Part shown: positions 19,170 to 26,195 of the stretch, piece by piece
Layout: every line of letters begins with the position of its first letter
Position numbering within the stretch: the stretch's first letter is position 1
DNA from: Maricaulis sp.
Lineage (GTDB): Bacteria; Pseudomonadota; Alphaproteobacteria; Caulobacterales; Maricaulaceae
Direction: 5' to 3'
NCBI RefSeq assembly: GCF_030149235.1
Contig: NZ_JASBRW010000005.1
Location: 1 to 50,399 of the forward strand
DNA length: 50,399 bases
Made by a program: the position numbers and the translations under genes
The notes under the pieces: generated by a model
What the model saw: the letters and a program-made list of their open reading frames with translations, nothing else
Told to the model about the DNA's origin: nothing
Databases searched by the model: none

Positions 19170-19188
19170 CCCGACTGCGGCAGTCGGG
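19170..19188. repeat. 8-bp palindrome CCCGACTG/CAGTCGGG
   Basis: CCCGACTG (19170-19177), CGG loop, CAGTCGGG (19181-19188), between the thioredoxin-like gene stop and the membrane protein start. Could be a terminator (no T-run) or a repeat unit. It falls inside the open frame that continues upstream of the 18646-19128 gene. Confidence 0.55.
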
Positions 19189-19202
19189 TCAATCCCCTAG
19201 CG

Positions 19203-19643
19203 CTAGTAGCCCGCCGTCACCTGCAGCCAGCGATCAAAAGCCGCGGCGATGTTTTCGCGGTCATAATCGGTGGTGATGATCTCGAAGATCTGGCCGCTGT
19301 CGCGGTCCATGAGCACGAGAAAACCGGTCCGGCCTTCGAGCTGGTCATAGAGGTCGGCAATGCCGGCCTCTTCTGCTTTTTCCCGCAGCCCGCCGCGGCG
19401 GCCCAGCGTGAAGTCGAAGCGGATGAATTCCATCCGGGCGTCGGTATAGTTTTCGCGCACATCATCGACCCGCGGTTCCAGGATACGGCAGGCGCCGCAC
19501 CAGGACGAGCGGAACATGGCGGCCACCAGACGCGGGCGTTTTTCGCTCACCGCCGCCTCGGCCGGCGCGTCCCAGCTGGCACGGAAGAAGTTGGGGCCAA
19601 GGAAGGCGCCGAGCAGCGCGGTTACAATCAGAACAGTACGCAT
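19203..19643 (-). CDS. Exported thioredoxin-fold protein (CGAC active site)
   Basis: A 146-residue protein with an N-terminal signal/anchor (MRTVLIVTALLGAFLGPNFF) and a thioredoxin fold. The redox motif is WCGAC in MFRSSWCGACRILEP (about residues 47-61), and the strand/loop GFLVLMDRDSGQI sits where thioredoxins carry the cis-proline region. I choose the ATG at 19643 (GGAG five bases upstream) over the in-frame GTG at 19649, which directly touches the GGAG. Probably a periplasmic thiol:disulfide protein; redox partner unknown. Confidence 0.85.
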   Translation of the reverse strand: MRTVLIVTALLGAFLGPNFFRASWDAPAEAAVSEKRPRLVAAMFRSSWCGACRILEPRVDDVRENYTDARMEFIRFDFTLGRRGGLREKAEEAGIADLYDQLEGRTGFLVLMDRDSGQIFEIITTDYDRENIAAAFDRWLQVTAGY

Positions 19644-19735
19644 ATTCACTCCAACGCGTGTCTTATGGGCAAGATAGGGCCCGGCCGCGTAAACGGTAGA
19701 GGTCAGGCGATCACACTTGTATCAGGTACCCGGTC

Positions 19736-20290
19736 TCAGGCGTCCGGTTTTACCAGCCCGTCGAGGCCGTCGATCGACACGGCGTTGGATTTATAGCGCT
19801 TCTCGCGCCACTCCTCCTTCGACCGGTTGGCATTGGCGCGCACCAGCTGGTCGCGCTCGCCCTTGTACTCGTAAAACGGCACGCCCCAGCCGCAACTGTC
19901 CTGGATGCGATCGATCTTGGCGGTGATGATGGCGCGGGCATGGGGAAATTCGGGGAAGAGGGCGAGCTTGTCCTCAAAACCCGGCTCGTCGAAGGTCACC
20001 GCTTCGCCCTGGCCATAGAGGCGCAGGATATTCGCCGCGCCCTCATAGGCGCAGAACATGAAGGTGATGCGGCCGTTCTCGCGCACATGGGCCAGGGTCT
20101 CGATACCGGAACCGCCGAGGTCGAGATAGGCGACTTCATTCGGCCCCAGGATACGGAAACTGTCATAGCCCTTGGGCGACATGTTCACATGACCCTCGCT
20201 CCCCGCCGGCGCCGTGGCGACGAAGAACATCTTCTGCGCCTCGATGAATTTGCGGATTCGGTCGTCGATCGTGTCGTGAAGCTTGGCCAT
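19736..20290 (-). CDS. Pyridoxamine 5'-phosphate oxidase family protein
   Basis: A 184-residue split-barrel flavin-binding-type protein. The N-terminal part (FFVATAPAGSEGHVNMSPKG) and the strand ENGRITFMFCAYEGAANILRL match the PNPOx-like family, which includes heme- and F420-dependent as well as FMN-binding proteins. No specific reaction can be named; it lacks the C-terminal domain of true PdxH. GGAG lies six bases before the ATG. A CTCATCC-type palindrome separates it from purB. Confidence 0.85.
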   Translation of the reverse strand: MAKLHDTIDDRIRKFIEAQKMFFVATAPAGSEGHVNMSPKGYDSFRILGPNEVAYLDLGGSGIETLAHVRENGRITFMFCAYEGAANILRLYGQGEAVTFDEPGFEDKLALFPEFPHARAIITAKIDRIQDSCGWGVPFYEYKGERDQLVRANANRSKEEWREKRYKSNAVSIDGLDGLVKPDA

Positions 20291-20322
20291 GAGTCACTCC
20301 GTTTAGGCGCCCACACTTTAGC

Positions 20323-20351
20323 CCCTCATCCTGACGAAAGTCAGGATAAGG
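20323..20351. repeat. REP-like palindrome TCCTGAC/GTCAGGA
   Basis: CCCTCA then TCCTGAC (20329-20335), loop GAAA, GTCAGGA (20340-20346), then TAAGG. Same family as 13442-13468. It lies between purB and the PNPOx-like gene and may also serve as a terminator for purB. Confidence 0.7.
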
Positions 20352-20360
20352 CCTGGGGTT

Positions 20361-21659
20361 TTACCCAAACACCCGCGCAAAAATCGTGTCGACATGTTTC
20401 AGGTGATAGGCCTCGTCGAAACAGGCCTCGATCTGCTCGTTCGAGAGCAGTTCAGTGACGCCTTCATCGGCCTTGAGATGCTCGACGAGCTTGCCGCCTT
20501 CATCCCAGGTTTTCATGCCATTGCGTTGCACCAGGCGATAGCTGACCTCGCGGCTGGCGCCGGCCTGGGTGAGGGCGAGGAGGACGCGCTGGGAATTATG
20601 GATGCCGCCATAGGCTTCCAGGTTTTCCCGGCAGCGGTCTTCATGCACGATGAGTTTCTCGATCATGCCTGCCGTGCGGTGCAGGGCGAAGTCGAGATGG
20701 ACATTGGCGTCCGGGCCGATGCCGCGCTCGACGGAGGAGTGGGAGATGTCCCGCTCGTGCCAGAGCGCCACATTCTCCATCGCGGGGACCACAGCCGAGC
20801 GCACCAGGCGAGCCTGGCCGGTCAGGTTCTCGGTCAGGATCGGATTGCGCTTGTGCGGCATGGCGGACGAGCCCTTCTGGCCCTTGGAGAAATACTCCTG
20901 CGCCTCGCGCACTTCGGAGCGCTGCAAATGTCGCACTTCCACGGCGATATTCTCGATCGCCGAGGCGATCAGGCCGAGCACGGCGAAATAATTGGCATGA
21001 CGATCGCGCGGGATGACCTGGGTCGAGACCGGCTCGACGGTAAGCCCCATCTGTTCGGCGACATGTTCTTCCACGGCCGGGTCGACATTGGCGAAGGTGC
21101 CGATGGCGCCGGAAATGGCGCAGGTGGCGATCTCGTCACGCGCAGCGACCAGGCGATCGCGATTGCGTTTGAACTCGGCATAGAAGCGGGCAAATTTCAG
21201 CCCCATCGTCGTCGGCTCGGCATGAATACCGTGCGAGCGACCGATACAGACGGTGAATTTATGCTCTTCCGCGCGCGTCTTCAGCGCTGCCAGCACCCGG
21301 TCCATGCCGACCAGGAGGAGATCGGCGGACTGTTTCATCTGTACCGCGAGGCAGGTGTCCAGCACGTCGGAGGAGGTCAGGCCCTGGTGCACGAAACGGC
21401 TTTCCTCGCCGACATGCTCGGCCAGGTGGGTCAGGAAGGCGATGACGTCATGTTTGACCTCGGCCTCGATCTCATTGATCCGGTCGACATCAAACTCGAC
21501 ATCCTTGGCTTTCCAGACCGCATCGACAGCCGACTGCGGCACCACACCCAGCTCCGCCAGTTTCTCCGTCGCATGCGCCTCGATCAGATACCAGATCTTG
21601 TACTTGTTCTGATCCGACCAGATCGCAGCCATTTCAGGACGGGTATAGCGGGGAATCAT
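20361..21659 (-). CDS. purB: Adenylosuccinate lyase
   Basis: Cleaves SAICAR to AICAR and adenylosuccinate to AMP, both with release of fumarate. Signature KGSSAMPHKRNPI (about residues 265-277) carries the catalytic Ser loop of the fumarase/aspartase superfamily; TSSDVLDTCLAVQ and IGRSHGIHAEPTTMGLKFA hold the catalytic His residues. Begins MIPRYTRPEMAAIWSD, GGAG seven bases upstream. Length 432 fits. It completes the purine genes of the window, though it is not in the purC operon. Confidence 0.97.
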   Translation of the reverse strand: MIPRYTRPEMAAIWSDQNKYKIWYLIEAHATEKLAELGVVPQSAVDAVWKAKDVEFDVDRINEIEAEVKHDVIAFLTHLAEHVGEESRFVHQGLTSSDVLDTCLAVQMKQSADLLLVGMDRVLAALKTRAEEHKFTVCIGRSHGIHAEPTTMGLKFARFYAEFKRNRDRLVAARDEIATCAISGAIGTFANVDPAVEEHVAEQMGLTVEPVSTQVIPRDRHANYFAVLGLIASAIENIAVEVRHLQRSEVREAQEYFSKGQKGSSAMPHKRNPILTENLTGQARLVRSAVVPAMENVALWHERDISHSSVERGIGPDANVHLDFALHRTAGMIEKLIVHEDRCRENLEAYGGIHNSQRVLLALTQAGASREVSYRLVQRNGMKTWDEGGKLVEHLKADEGVTELLSNEQIEACFDEAYHLKHVDTIFARVFG

Positions 21660-21681
21660 GCGCGCACTCCGGGCTTTGAGA

Positions 21682-21726
21682 GCATTTTCAGCAAAAGTGG
21701 GTACCGGTTTTGCGGTTCGAAAATGC
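21682..21726. repeat. Palindromic intergenic repeat GCATTTTC ... GAAAATGC
   Basis: GCATTTTC (21682-21689) and GAAAATGC (21719-21726) bracket AGCAAAAGTGGGTACCGG and TTTTGCGGTTC. Sequences of this type (a GCATTTTC start, AGTGGG..CCGG middle, reverse complement end) are repeated between genes of other alphaproteobacteria. Confidence 0.65.
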
Positions 21727-22015
21727 GATCACTAATGATTCGGATGCTCGCATGAGCATTCGAATGAAGAAGCGCGGGGGATGCGCCGAAGTGGCGCAAA
21801 AATCAAGAGCGGGGCGGGTTTTCCTGGCGGCTTCGCCGCTGCACCCCATCCGCCGTGCTGCTGTGCAGCTCGCCACCCCGGAACAAGCCCGGGGCAGGCT
21901 CTTCCCCATCAAGGGGAAGGAGGGAGGAGAAGCGTCCTCCTTCCCCTCGACGGGAAAGGTGGGCCAGCCCGCAGTGCTGGGTCGGATAGGGTGCGCGCCG
22001 AAGGCGCACCAAAAC
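21727..22015. repeat. Gene-free spacer filled with palindromic repeats
   Basis: Together with 21660-21726 this is the only gene-free stretch over 300 bases. It contains GGGGAAGGAGG (21913-21923) pairing perfectly with CCTCCTTCCCC (21936-21946), a nearby CTTCCCC/GGGGAAG hairpin (21901-21918), and GGTGCGC/GCGCACC (21990-22010). The last may end the minus-strand transcript of the DUF1330 gene. Open frames through the region have no ribosome-binding site and are built from the repeats, so I call no gene. Confidence 0.65.
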
Positions 22016-22330
22016 TCACCCCCGCGGCGGCATCCCGTGCACCATGGTCAGGAACTGCAATTGCGTGCCGGCGCGGCGGTGTTCGGAGATCGCCTGGTAT
22101 TCCGGGTCGTCATACCAGGCCCTGGCGGCCGCCTCATTGGGGAATTTGCCGATGATCATCCGGCCCTGGCGCGGCGCCTGGCCTTCAAACGTATGGGTAT
22201 TGTCGTCAAATGTGACGAACTCGCCGCCATGCTTGGAGAAGACGGGGAAGAAACCCTTCTCGTATTTGCGGTACTCGTCCGCGTCCTCGATATGTAGGTT
22301 GGCGACGATGTAGACGGGCGTGTCGGTCAT
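22016..22330 (-). CDS. DUF1330 family protein
   Basis: A 104-residue dimeric alpha/beta-barrel (ferredoxin-like) protein of the DUF1330 type: YIVANLHIEDADEYRKYEKG, GGEFVTFDDNTHTFEG and RMIIGKFPNEAAARAWYDDP are the typical blocks. Substrate and reaction unknown. Start ATG at 22330 overlaps the stop of the threonine synthase-like gene (ATGA), so the two are translationally coupled. Confidence 0.88.
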   Translation of the reverse strand: MTDTPVYIVANLHIEDADEYRKYEKGFFPVFSKHGGEFVTFDDNTHTFEGQAPRQGRMIIGKFPNEAAARAWYDDPEYQAISEHRRAGTQLQFLTMVHGMPPRG

Positions 22331-23547
22331 TTCATACTCCCCCAATCAATTTCCCCGTGCCGGTCGAGCGGTGTCGCGCCTTCCGGCATGTCGTATTTCA
22401 GGCCCGAGCCGCAATTGAACAGGACGCATTCCGCATCGCGTTCGATCTGGCCTGTGGCCATGGCTTTTTCCATCGCGGCCAGCGTGGCGGCGCCTTCCGG
22501 GCAAAGCAAGAGACCGTCTTCTTGCGCGCAGGTGACGCGGGCGGCCTGGATCTCGTCTTCTGAAACGCTCATGGCGAAACCGCCGCTTTTGCGGCAGGCG
22601 TTGAGGATGAGGAAATCGCCGATCGCCTTGGGCACGCGAATGCCCATGGCGTGGGTTTCCGCCTCGAACCATTCCTCGGCATGGGTTTCGCCCTTGTCCC
22701 AGGCGCGCACGATTGGGGCACAGCCCTCGGCCTGGACAGCGATCATTTTCGGGCGTTCCGAACCGATCCAGCCGAGGCGTTCCATCTCGTCAAAAGCCTT
22801 CCACATGCCGATCAGGCCCGTGCCGCCGCCGGTCGGGTAGAAAATGGCGTCGGGCAAGCTCCAGCCCATCTGCATGGCCAGTTCGATCCCCATCGTTTTC
22901 TTGCCCTCGATCCGGTAGGGCTCTTTCAGGGTGGAAACGTCAAACCAGCCCATCTCCGCCTTGCCGGCCCCGACGAGGGCGCCGCAATGGTGGATATAGC
23001 CATTGACCTTGAACACCTTGGCACCCTGCAGCGCCATTTCGCGCAGATTGACCTCGGGCGTGTCCTCCGGCGCAAAGCAATAGCTCTCCATACCCATGCG
23101 CGAGCAATAGGCCGACAGGGCCGCCCCGGCATTGCCATTGGTCGGCATGGCCATGCGCTTGATGCCGAAGGAATGCGCCATGGCGACCGCGAGGCCGAGG
23201 CCGCGCGCCTTGAAGCTGCCCGTCGGTAGCCGGCCCTCATCCTTGACCCAGACCTTGCTGGTTGCGCCGGTCGCCCTGGCTGTGGCCGGGACATCGATCA
23301 TCGGCGTGTCGATCTCGCCCAGCGCGCAGACATCGGCGTCATTCACGACCGGCAGCAGCTCGCGCCATTTCCAGAAGCCGCCCTCACGTGCCGCGATCTC
23401 ATCGCGGTCGATCTCGCCCCGGGCACGCTCGAAATCATAGCGCGCGAGCAGGGGCTTGCCGGCCCCGGAGAGGTTTTGCGGCTGGTCCTTGGCGTAGTGC
23501 TCACCGGTGGCGGAGCATTCCAGATGGGTGAAGTAATTGCGGTACAT
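22327..23547 (-). CDS. Threonine synthase-like PLP enzyme
   Basis: PLP-dependent fold-type II enzyme of 406 residues. KDEGRLPTGSFKARGLGL carries the Schiff-base Lys, PTNGNAGAALSAY is the Asn-Gly loop, and PTGGGTGLIGMWKA is the phosphate-binding Gly loop. The pattern is that of threonine synthase (O-phosphohomoserine to threonine), but similar enzymes act as threonine or serine dehydratases, so the substrate is not certain. Start ATG at 23547 (MYRNYFTHLECSATGEHY) with GAGGG upstream; an earlier in-frame start at 23583 is less likely. The DUF1330 gene is coupled behind it. Confidence 0.85.
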   Translation of the reverse strand: MYRNYFTHLECSATGEHYAKDQPQNLSGAGKPLLARYDFERARGEIDRDEIAAREGGFWKWRELLPVVNDADVCALGEIDTPMIDVPATARATGATSKVWVKDEGRLPTGSFKARGLGLAVAMAHSFGIKRMAMPTNGNAGAALSAYCSRMGMESYCFAPEDTPEVNLREMALQGAKVFKVNGYIHHCGALVGAGKAEMGWFDVSTLKEPYRIEGKKTMGIELAMQMGWSLPDAIFYPTGGGTGLIGMWKAFDEMERLGWIGSERPKMIAVQAEGCAPIVRAWDKGETHAEEWFEAETHAMGIRVPKAIGDFLILNACRKSGGFAMSVSEDEIQAARVTCAQEDGLLLCPEGAATLAAMEKAMATGQIERDAECVLFNCGSGLKYDMPEGATPLDRHGEIDWGSMK

Positions 23548-23632
23548 GTGGCCCTCGGATCGGTATCCGGCGAGGCTAGTCATGCGTGCAGATTTCGCTA
23601 GTGCTTTGTCAGCACGACGACCGCGTTCCGGG

Positions 23633-23657
23633 AAAACCGGAAAAACGTTCCGGTTTT
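23633..23657 (+). promoter_or_regulatory. 10-bp perfect hairpin upstream of the STAS gene
   Basis: AAAACCGGAA (23633-23642), loop AAACG, TTCCGGTTTT (23648-23657), followed six bases later by TTTTTT. It looks like an intrinsic terminator, yet it lies in the divergent region between the threonine synthase-like and STAS genes, where no gene should end on this strand. It could be an attenuator, an operator, or the end of a small RNA. Confidence 0.55.
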
Positions 23658-23715
23658 ACTCATTTTTTATGCATGCCGCCTATGGTCCACGTCAAAGACC
23701 TGGGGGGAGACAGGC

Positions 23716-24036
23716 TTGATCTGCGAAACAGCAGAGGGTGGTGGGATAATGCGGATGCGCGCGAGGGGGGAGCTAGTCTTCGCAGCGCATCCGCAATTTC
23801 ACGCCTTCATAAAACAGCTCAAGACCACGCAATGCCGCCGGGCCGAGTTCGACCTAGACGCGATCACGCGTCTGGATATGTGCGGGGTAGGCATGTTGAT
23901 GCTGGCGCAGGATTGCGCGGCCGCAGCCGGTATCGCAATTGAGTTCCTCAATGCGCCACGCGAGCTGGGCATCATCCTACATATCGCCGGCAAGTCGCTC
24001 TCGGCCTCAACCGCGCCGGCCCGGCTCGCAGCCTGA
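23716..24036 (+). CDS. STAS domain protein (anti-sigma factor antagonist-like)
   Basis: A 106-residue STAS-type protein: RGELVFAAHPQFHAFIKQ, then AEFDLDAITRLDMCGVGMLMLAQ, the stretch that in SpoIIAA holds the phosphorylated Ser. Here the equivalent region reads DMCGVGM, so the phospho-Ser may be replaced (MCG instead of SSG), and phosphoregulation is doubtful. Start is either TTG 23716 (GGGGGAGA upstream) or ATG 23749 (GGTGGG upstream). No sigma factor or kinase is adjacent. Confidence 0.75.
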   Translation: MICETAEGGGIMRMRARGELVFAAHPQFHAFIKQLKTTQCRRAEFDLDAITRLDMCGVGMLMLAQDCAAAAGIAIEFLNAPRELGIILHIAGKSLSASTAPARLAA

Positions 24037-24100
24037 CCGTTTTGCCCGTGCAAGCCCTCGAGTGCGCAGCTAGTCTACCGAGACAACAGGGGAGGCAATC

Positions 24101-24493
24101 ATGGCCCAGGTAATCTGTGTCGGTGGCGTATTCTTCAAGTGCGAGGATCCGGAAGGCCTGATGGCCTGGTATCACGACGCGCTGGGGCTCAAGCTCAATC
24201 ATTATGGCGGGGCGGACTTTCTCCACGCCGACAGCGCCAGGGCCTTCCCGCAGGGCGCCCGCACCATCTTTTCCGGTTTCAAGTCGGAGACGGATTATTT
24301 CGCGCCGTCCAAGCACGTTTTCATGATCAATCTCATCATTGACGACATGGACGCGATGCTGGCGCGCTTGAGCGAGAAGGGTGTGCCGCTGGAAGGCGAG
24401 CCGCAGGATTTCGACTATGGCCGCTTTGCCTGGGTGATGGATCCCAATGGCGTCAAGGTCGAGCTGTGGCAGCCGATCGAGCCCAAGGGTTAG
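24101..24493 (+). CDS. VOC family (glyoxalase/bleomycin resistance-like) protein
   Basis: A 130-residue vicinal oxygen chelate fold protein with two beta-alpha-beta-beta-beta units: VFFKCEDPEGLMAWYHDALGL in the first and NLIIDDMDAMLARLSEKGV ... WVMDPNGVKVELWQP in the second. The final Glu in VELWQP is a common metal ligand. Substrate unknown. It is convergent with radC, with only one base between the stops. A ribosome-binding site, GGGGAGG, precedes the ATG. Confidence 0.9.
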   Translation: MAQVICVGGVFFKCEDPEGLMAWYHDALGLKLNHYGGADFLHADSARAFPQGARTIFSGFKSETDYFAPSKHVFMINLIIDDMDAMLARLSEKGVPLEGEPQDFDYGRFAWVMDPNGVKVELWQPIEPKG

Positions 24494-24494
24494 G

Positions 24495-25184
24495 TCACAA
24501 CAAGCCCAGCGTCTTGAAGCTCGCCGTGTTCTCGCGCGCGATCACCAGGTGATCGTGGACGACGATATCAAAGGGCGTGCAGACCTCCGTCAGTGAGCGG
24601 GTCATCTCGATGTCGGCCTGGCTCGGCGTGGCGTCGCCCGAGGGGTGGTTGTGAACCAGGATCAGGGCCGAGGCCTCATGGGCGAGGGCGCGTTTGACGA
24701 TTTCACGCGGATAGACCGGGGCGTGATCGATCGTGCCCTTGCCGAGGACTTCATCGGCGATGAGCCGGTTCTTGCGGTCGAGGAAAAGCACGCGGAACTG
24801 TTCCGTCATGGCGTGTTGCAGGGCGGTGCGGCAGTAGGTGATCAGCGCTGACCAGGAGGAGATCACCGGCCGGCCGATGACCTGTTCATGCGCCAGGCGT
24901 TCTGCCAGGGCCTGGATTAGGCGCAGCTCGGCGGCGGTTTTTTCGCCCACGCCTTCTACCTGGACCAATTGCTCGACCGGCGCGGTGGCGACGCCGCCGA
25001 GATCGCCGAAGCGGGCTATCAGCGCCTTGGCGATGGGTTTGACGTCTTTGCGCGGGATGGCGAGGAAGAGGTAGAGCTCCAGGAGCTCGTAATCATGCAG
25101 CGCGTCTCCGCCCGCATTGAGCAGGCGCGTTCGCAAGCGGCCGCGATGGCCCTGCTCATGCGGTGGCGCTTCGCGCACGGGCAT
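24495..25184 (-). CDS. radC: RadC family JAB-domain protein
   Basis: A 229-residue protein. An N-terminal helix-hairpin-helix-like part (VEGVGEKTAAELRLI near residue 77) is followed by the RadC/JAB metalloprotease-like domain with the JAMM-type motif LVHNHPSGDATPSQADIEMT (about residues 177-196), in which the His-x-His and distal Asp are metal ligands. The in vivo role is unclear; the link to DNA repair is historical. AGGGAGG precedes the ATG. A near-perfect palindrome at 25201-25225 lies right upstream. Confidence 0.93.
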   Translation of the reverse strand: MPVREAPPHEQGHRGRLRTRLLNAGGDALHDYELLELYLFLAIPRKDVKPIAKALIARFGDLGGVATAPVEQLVQVEGVGEKTAAELRLIQALAERLAHEQVIGRPVISSWSALITYCRTALQHAMTEQFRVLFLDRKNRLIADEVLGKGTIDHAPVYPREIVKRALAHEASALILVHNHPSGDATPSQADIEMTRSLTEVCTPFDIVVHDHLVIARENTASFKTLGLL

Positions 25185-25200
25185 GTCGACAGCCTCCCTG

Positions 25201-25225
25201 TTCGCAACAATCTGGATTGTGCGAA
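25201..25225. promoter_or_regulatory. Near-perfect palindrome upstream of radC
   Basis: TTCGCAACAATC, TG, GATTGTGCGAA: the two arms are inverted copies except for one extra A in the left arm. It lies 17 bases before the radC start and 24 bases after the map stop. Possible operator or terminator hairpin; its owner is unknown. Confidence 0.4.
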
Positions 25226-25248
25226 GCAGAAGTGCAAGTCAGGGGTGT

Positions 25249-26091
25249 TTATGCCTGGAGCGAATAGGGCGGCTTATCCAGGCCCTTGGGCGATTGGGTG
25301 AAGATCTCGACACCGTCTTCCGTCACCCCGACGGAGTGCTCGAACTGGGCCGAGAGTGACTTGTCGCGGGTCACGGCGGTCCAGCCATCGGCGAGGATTT
25401 TCACGTCGGGCCGACCCAGATTGAGCATGGGCTCGACGGTGAAGAACATGCCCGGCTTGAGTTCGGGGCCTTCGCCGCGGGTGCCGAAATGCAGCACATT
25501 GGGGCTGTCATGGAAAAGACGGCCAAGTCCATGGCCGCAAAACTCGCGCACGATGGAACAGCGCCGGGTTTCAGCGTGTTCCTGGATGATGGCGCCGATC
25601 GTGCCCAGGGTGACGCCCGGCTTGATGGCGTTGATACCGGCCATCATGGCGTCATAGGTGGTGTCGATCAGTAGCTCGGCTTTGCGCTTGGGCTCGCCGG
25701 CCACGAACATGCGGCTGGTATCGCCATGCCAGCCATCGACCACAACCGTGACATCGATATTGACGATATCGCCATTGCGCAGCGGTTTCGGTCCCGGAAT
25801 GCCGTGGCAGACGACATGATTGAGTGAGGTGCACAGCGAGTGCCGGTAACCGCGATAATACAGCGTTGCCGGGGTGGCGCCGTGATCGAAGACAAATTCG
25901 CGGGTCAGCCGGTCGAGATGATCGGTGGTCACGCCCGGGGCGACTTCACTGGCGAGCATGTCGAGCACGGAGGCGGCCAGATGGCCGGCTTTGCGCATGC
26001 CCTGGAAACCTTCCTCATTATGCAATTTGATCCGGCCGTCACGGGCCGGGCCGTCATCATATTCGGAAACGGTTTCGTATGCGGTCGTCAC
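25249..26091 (-). CDS. map: Methionine aminopeptidase, type I
   Basis: Removes the initiator Met from nascent proteins. The five metal ligands are visible: Asp in VNIDVTVVVDGWHGDTSRMF (two Asp), His in FCGHGLGRLFHDSPN, Glu in FFTVEPMLN and Glu in QFEHSVGVTEDG. It has an N-terminal extension of about 30 residues before the catalytic core, seen in other alphaproteobacterial forms. I choose GTG at 26091 (GGAGAG six bases upstream); an ATG farther upstream lies inside the terminator hairpin of the preceding gene. Length from 26091 is 280. Confidence 0.95.
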   Translation of the reverse strand: MTTAYETVSEYDDGPARDGRIKLHNEEGFQGMRKAGHLAASVLDMLASEVAPGVTTDHLDRLTREFVFDHGATPATLYYRGYRHSLCTSLNHVVCHGIPGPKPLRNGDIVNIDVTVVVDGWHGDTSRMFVAGEPKRKAELLIDTTYDAMMAGINAIKPGVTLGTIGAIIQEHAETRRCSIVREFCGHGLGRLFHDSPNVLHFGTRGEGPELKPGMFFTVEPMLNLGRPDVKILADGWTAVTRDKSLSAQFEHSVGVTEDGVEIFTQSPKGLDKPPYSLQA

Positions 26092-26133
26092 TGAGATCTC
26101 TCCGGTCGCCTCATCTCGGGCTGGCCAGCCTAT

Positions 26134-26168
26134 AAGAAAGCACGCGCCGTTCAAAACGACGCGTGCTT
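26134..26168 (-). terminator. Terminator after the long M28 peptidase gene
   Basis: On the minus strand AAGCACGCG (26168-26160) pairs with CGCGTGCTT (26146-26138) and is followed by TCTTAT. It separates the M28 gene from map. Confidence 0.7.
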
Positions 26169-26195
26169 CCAACTGTGCCCTTATGGTGGATTTGT

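Noticed and set aside
20394-21755. Open frame of 453 codons opposite purB
   Set aside because: Antisense shadow; it extends into the palindromic repeat at 21682-21726.
21710-22297. Open frame through the repeat-filled spacer
   Set aside because: It begins at a TTG inside a palindrome, is translated from repeat units, and then runs antisense to the DUF1330 gene.
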